Positions 61,588 to 64,000 of a DNA stretch of 64,000 nucleotides are shown one piece after another; positions within the stretch are counted from its first letter, which is position 1, and every line of letters starts with the position of its first letter. The notes beneath the pieces were generated by a model. That model worked only from the letters and a program-made list of their open reading frames with translations, was not told where the DNA came from and did no database searches. The stretch is from Acorus gramineus (lineage: Eukaryota; Streptophyta; Magnoliopsida; Acorales; Acoraceae), in the NCBI GenBank assembly GCA_030737835.1, contig CM060849.1:15171216-15235215 (forward strand), given 5' to 3'. The translations under genes were made by a program, and so were the position numbers.

Positions 61588-61829
61588 AGATGCGTTTGGT
61601 TGTGTGATTGTAAAATTAATTTTATACGAATCTGAGTTTTAAAACTGATTTGGTAGAAGGCTCAACCCCCCCCCCCTCCAACAGCTTTTTAAAACTACAA
61701 CTTTTGAGCACTATTTGTCCAAAATCTGTCTACACGAAGCTACTATAGTAAAATTGTTTAGTTATACAATTGCAGAAACAGCTTTTTATAATCGTAAAAA
61801 GATGCATAATCGCGCAACCAAATGCACCT
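61588..61829. mobile_element. Tourist-like MITE, family 2, copy 2 (242 bp)
   Basis: Left end AGATGCGTTTGGTTGTGTG; right end inverted reads AGGTGCATTTGGTTGCGCG. Flanked by TTA at 61585-61587 and 61830-61832. Ends and length match the 43691-43921 element. Contains a short C-run near 61667. Confidence 0.78.
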
Positions 61830-64000
61830 TTAAAAGGAACAAGAAGTGAGATAAGGGGATAAAAGTGCTACAAATTTGTTTAGAAAATAAGAATATTTCC
61901 ATTTCATTTAAGAGCTACAACAACATTTATCTCATCTTTTATTTTTATTTTTATTTTTATTTTAATAAATGTGAATATGGACAAAAATAAATAAATAAAT
62001 TTTCATAAAATCTAACATATTAACATGCATGTCAACAATTTATTTATTAGAAAAATCCATATATAGATAATTGTTCTGATTTTAAATTAAAAATATTTTT
62101 TTTTTGCACGGCGTGAAGGCTAAAAAGTGTGTATATGTTCTTTTTGTCCCATTTTGATAAATATGGACAAAAACAAAGCTAATATTAATTGGAATAAGTT
62201 ATCCACAAAATCTTCTTCATTACTAAACTAGGCCACATTATTGTATTTTGTTTAAAATAGTATCTTATAAATGGATTGTTCTTTTTTGTAATATCTACAA
62301 ATTTGGTATTTGGGATACCCACAGTCCCACAGATTATAAGACATTCACTTTTGGAGGGAATACCACACTTTCTTCTCTCTCCCATGCTTTTGTTTAGCTA
62401 TCTTTTAAAAGATTACTTTTCGGTTTTTTTTTGTATTCTTTTGGGAGTTTATTTTTCAAAAAAAAAAAAAAGATGAATGAAATCTTGTTTAATTAATCAT
62501 CTAAAACCTCAAAATCATCAATTTGTTTATGAATAATTTGTAATTGCATTTAAATTAAGGTCAATGCTTTATATATACTTGTGTTGAATAAGGTGTATTT
62601 TTAAAAAATATTCTTTGGGGAGTGATTAATTTGGACACCCACTAATTTGAAATTATTGTCTTCCTATTTAAAACACATATTCCATTTAAATTTATAATAA
62701 AAAATCGATTTAAATCATCTAAGAACTAGGATTCCTTGTGGTGCGGAAAATGAATTGATTGATTTAGGAACATGTGAAAATCATATAAACAAATCATTTT
62801 TTTGTATTTCGACTAATATTTTATTTAACTGCTAAATGTAGTTTTTTTTATATGTTAAATTAAACTAGGGCCAGTTTGAATCCAAATAGATTTTATGTTT
62901 AAAAAGTTAAAAATTCTCAAACTCAGATCCAAACACATTTTCAACATTTAACTTTTCAAATCACCACCTTTCCTTTTTAAGTCAAAAAAATCTTACGGTT
63001 GCAAATATAATAAAATATAGTTTTTCAAAAGTTGAGTTTTAAACACAATATTCTAATAATCTTAACATTTTAATTTTCAACCTCACATCCAAACGTAGTT
63101 GTGTAGATTAGGATCAACATATTGAATTATAAATCAAATGATAATATAAATAAAAAATGCCTTGTTAAAAATAAGTTAAAACCAAACAAACATTAATGCA
63201 TTCAGTTACTAAAGAATCATATTTTTCTCCTCATACGACGCTTGGTGTCTTAAATATGATATATATTTAAATATCAAGTTGCCACATACGATTAAGCTAG
63301 ATTACAATGCGGAGGGTCTGATAATTTAATAATTTAAAATAAACATATCCCTAAATCCTCCCTAATGAATAAAAAAGTATATGGGAGGAGCTCCTGCGAG
63401 TTGTTTTATTTTTTTTCTTTTATTTGAAAAGTAATGTTACATGCCTAAAAAAATCTCACTAGAATGATGTAGGTCCTATAATTTTTAGACATAATAAATG
63501 CAAGTGAGCGACCAAAGGTGATGAGAAAAGAACAACCAAATTATATTATCTGAGACTCATGGTGCTTTTGAAAACACATTTTGAAAAATAGCTTTAAGCT
63601 TTGTACACGTTTTAAAATTTAAAATATAATGATGAGGACTGTTTTTTAATTAATCAAGAAATCATATTTGTTAGCAGAAAACATAAGATGTTTTTATTTG
63701 AATAGTTTTCGAAGTACCTTTTTTGATGTGATGATAAGGGTAGCTTTTCAATTAAGTTTACTTGTTTGATAACTTATTTGAGACTTTTAGCTTTTAAAGA
63801 AACTAAAAACAAACCCAATCGGGCTGCCAAACACACCCTAAGATGGTTCCAACAATAGATAAAAAAATCCCTACAACAAATTAACTTAAAAAACATATAT
63901 ATCAAAGTTTTACATACTTGTTTAGTAAATGAAAACTATTACACTCAATTCATTTTACAATCCAAAATGCAATGCCCATGTTTTTATTTATTTCAAAATC

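Larger units (their letters stand above)
56340..64000. other. Gene-poor AT-rich distal spacer
   Basis: No ORF has coding character. Items seen: a GC-richer stretch with CCAAT and TATA motifs at 58380-58740, a region near 58040-58280 resembling the 11262 MITE (GGAATAAGTGGGG), the MITE at 61588-61829, and many A/T homopolymers (e.g. 57562-57590 C-run then A-run). Confidence 0.5.

Noticed and set aside
1-64000. CRISPR arrays, operons, phage or bacterial insertion sequences
   Set aside because: The window is eukaryotic, with spliced genes; no regularly spaced repeats or bacterial-type elements were seen.

Overview
This is a 64 kb stretch of flowering-plant nuclear DNA. The evidence is five intron-bearing genes with GT-AG introns, AT-rich introns and spacers, GC-rich first exons, and remnants of typical plant transposons (LINE, Ty1/copia, hAT, Tourist-like and Mutator-like MITEs). 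The GC-rich 5' ends of several genes would fit a monocot or early-diverging angiosperm, but the species cannot be named from the sequence.

Five genes can be built exon by exon, and every splice junction keeps the reading frame. (1) 573-14314 (+), 8 exons, 1438 aa: a SPEN-family protein with four RRMs and a C-terminal SPOC domain, a distant relative of FPA. (2) 18889-20645 (-), 3 exons, 266 aa: a secreted X8/CBM43 protein with a reduced GH17-like N-terminus. Its last exon is only 32 nt. (3) 27842-31789 (+), 7 exons, 464 aa: CTU2/NCS2, for cytosolic tRNA wobble-uridine 2-thiolation. (4) 33213-43419 (+), 9 exons, 809 aa: an ASCC2-like CUE-domain protein. (5) 45763-51841 (+), 3 exons, 207 aa: 20S proteasome subunit beta type-2 (beta4; PBD). 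No convincing protein-coding gene is seen from 51842 to 64000.

Much of the rest is transposon debris. The long introns of genes 1, 4 and 5 hold LINE 3' fragments, copia fragments, a nested hAT-like element and MITEs. The 20.6-27.8 kb spacer holds a cluster of related MITEs and an 822-bp hAT-like element ending 98 bp upstream of the CTU2 start codon. The 52.3-64 kb spacer holds a LINE fragment, a 1.5-kb long-inverted-repeat element, a 252-bp Mutator-type MITE and a second copy of a TTA-flanked MITE.

The genes serve unrelated housekeeping roles (RNA processing, cell wall/callose binding, tRNA modification, ribosome or repair surveillance, proteolysis), and nothing suggests they form one system. 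The points most worth a second look are the micro-exon of the X8 gene, the CTU2 promoter apparently split by two transposon insertions, the hAT-in-copia nest with an inverted copia organisation, and an interlocked pair of inverted repeats in the proteasome gene intron. I found no candidate for a wholly new biological system.
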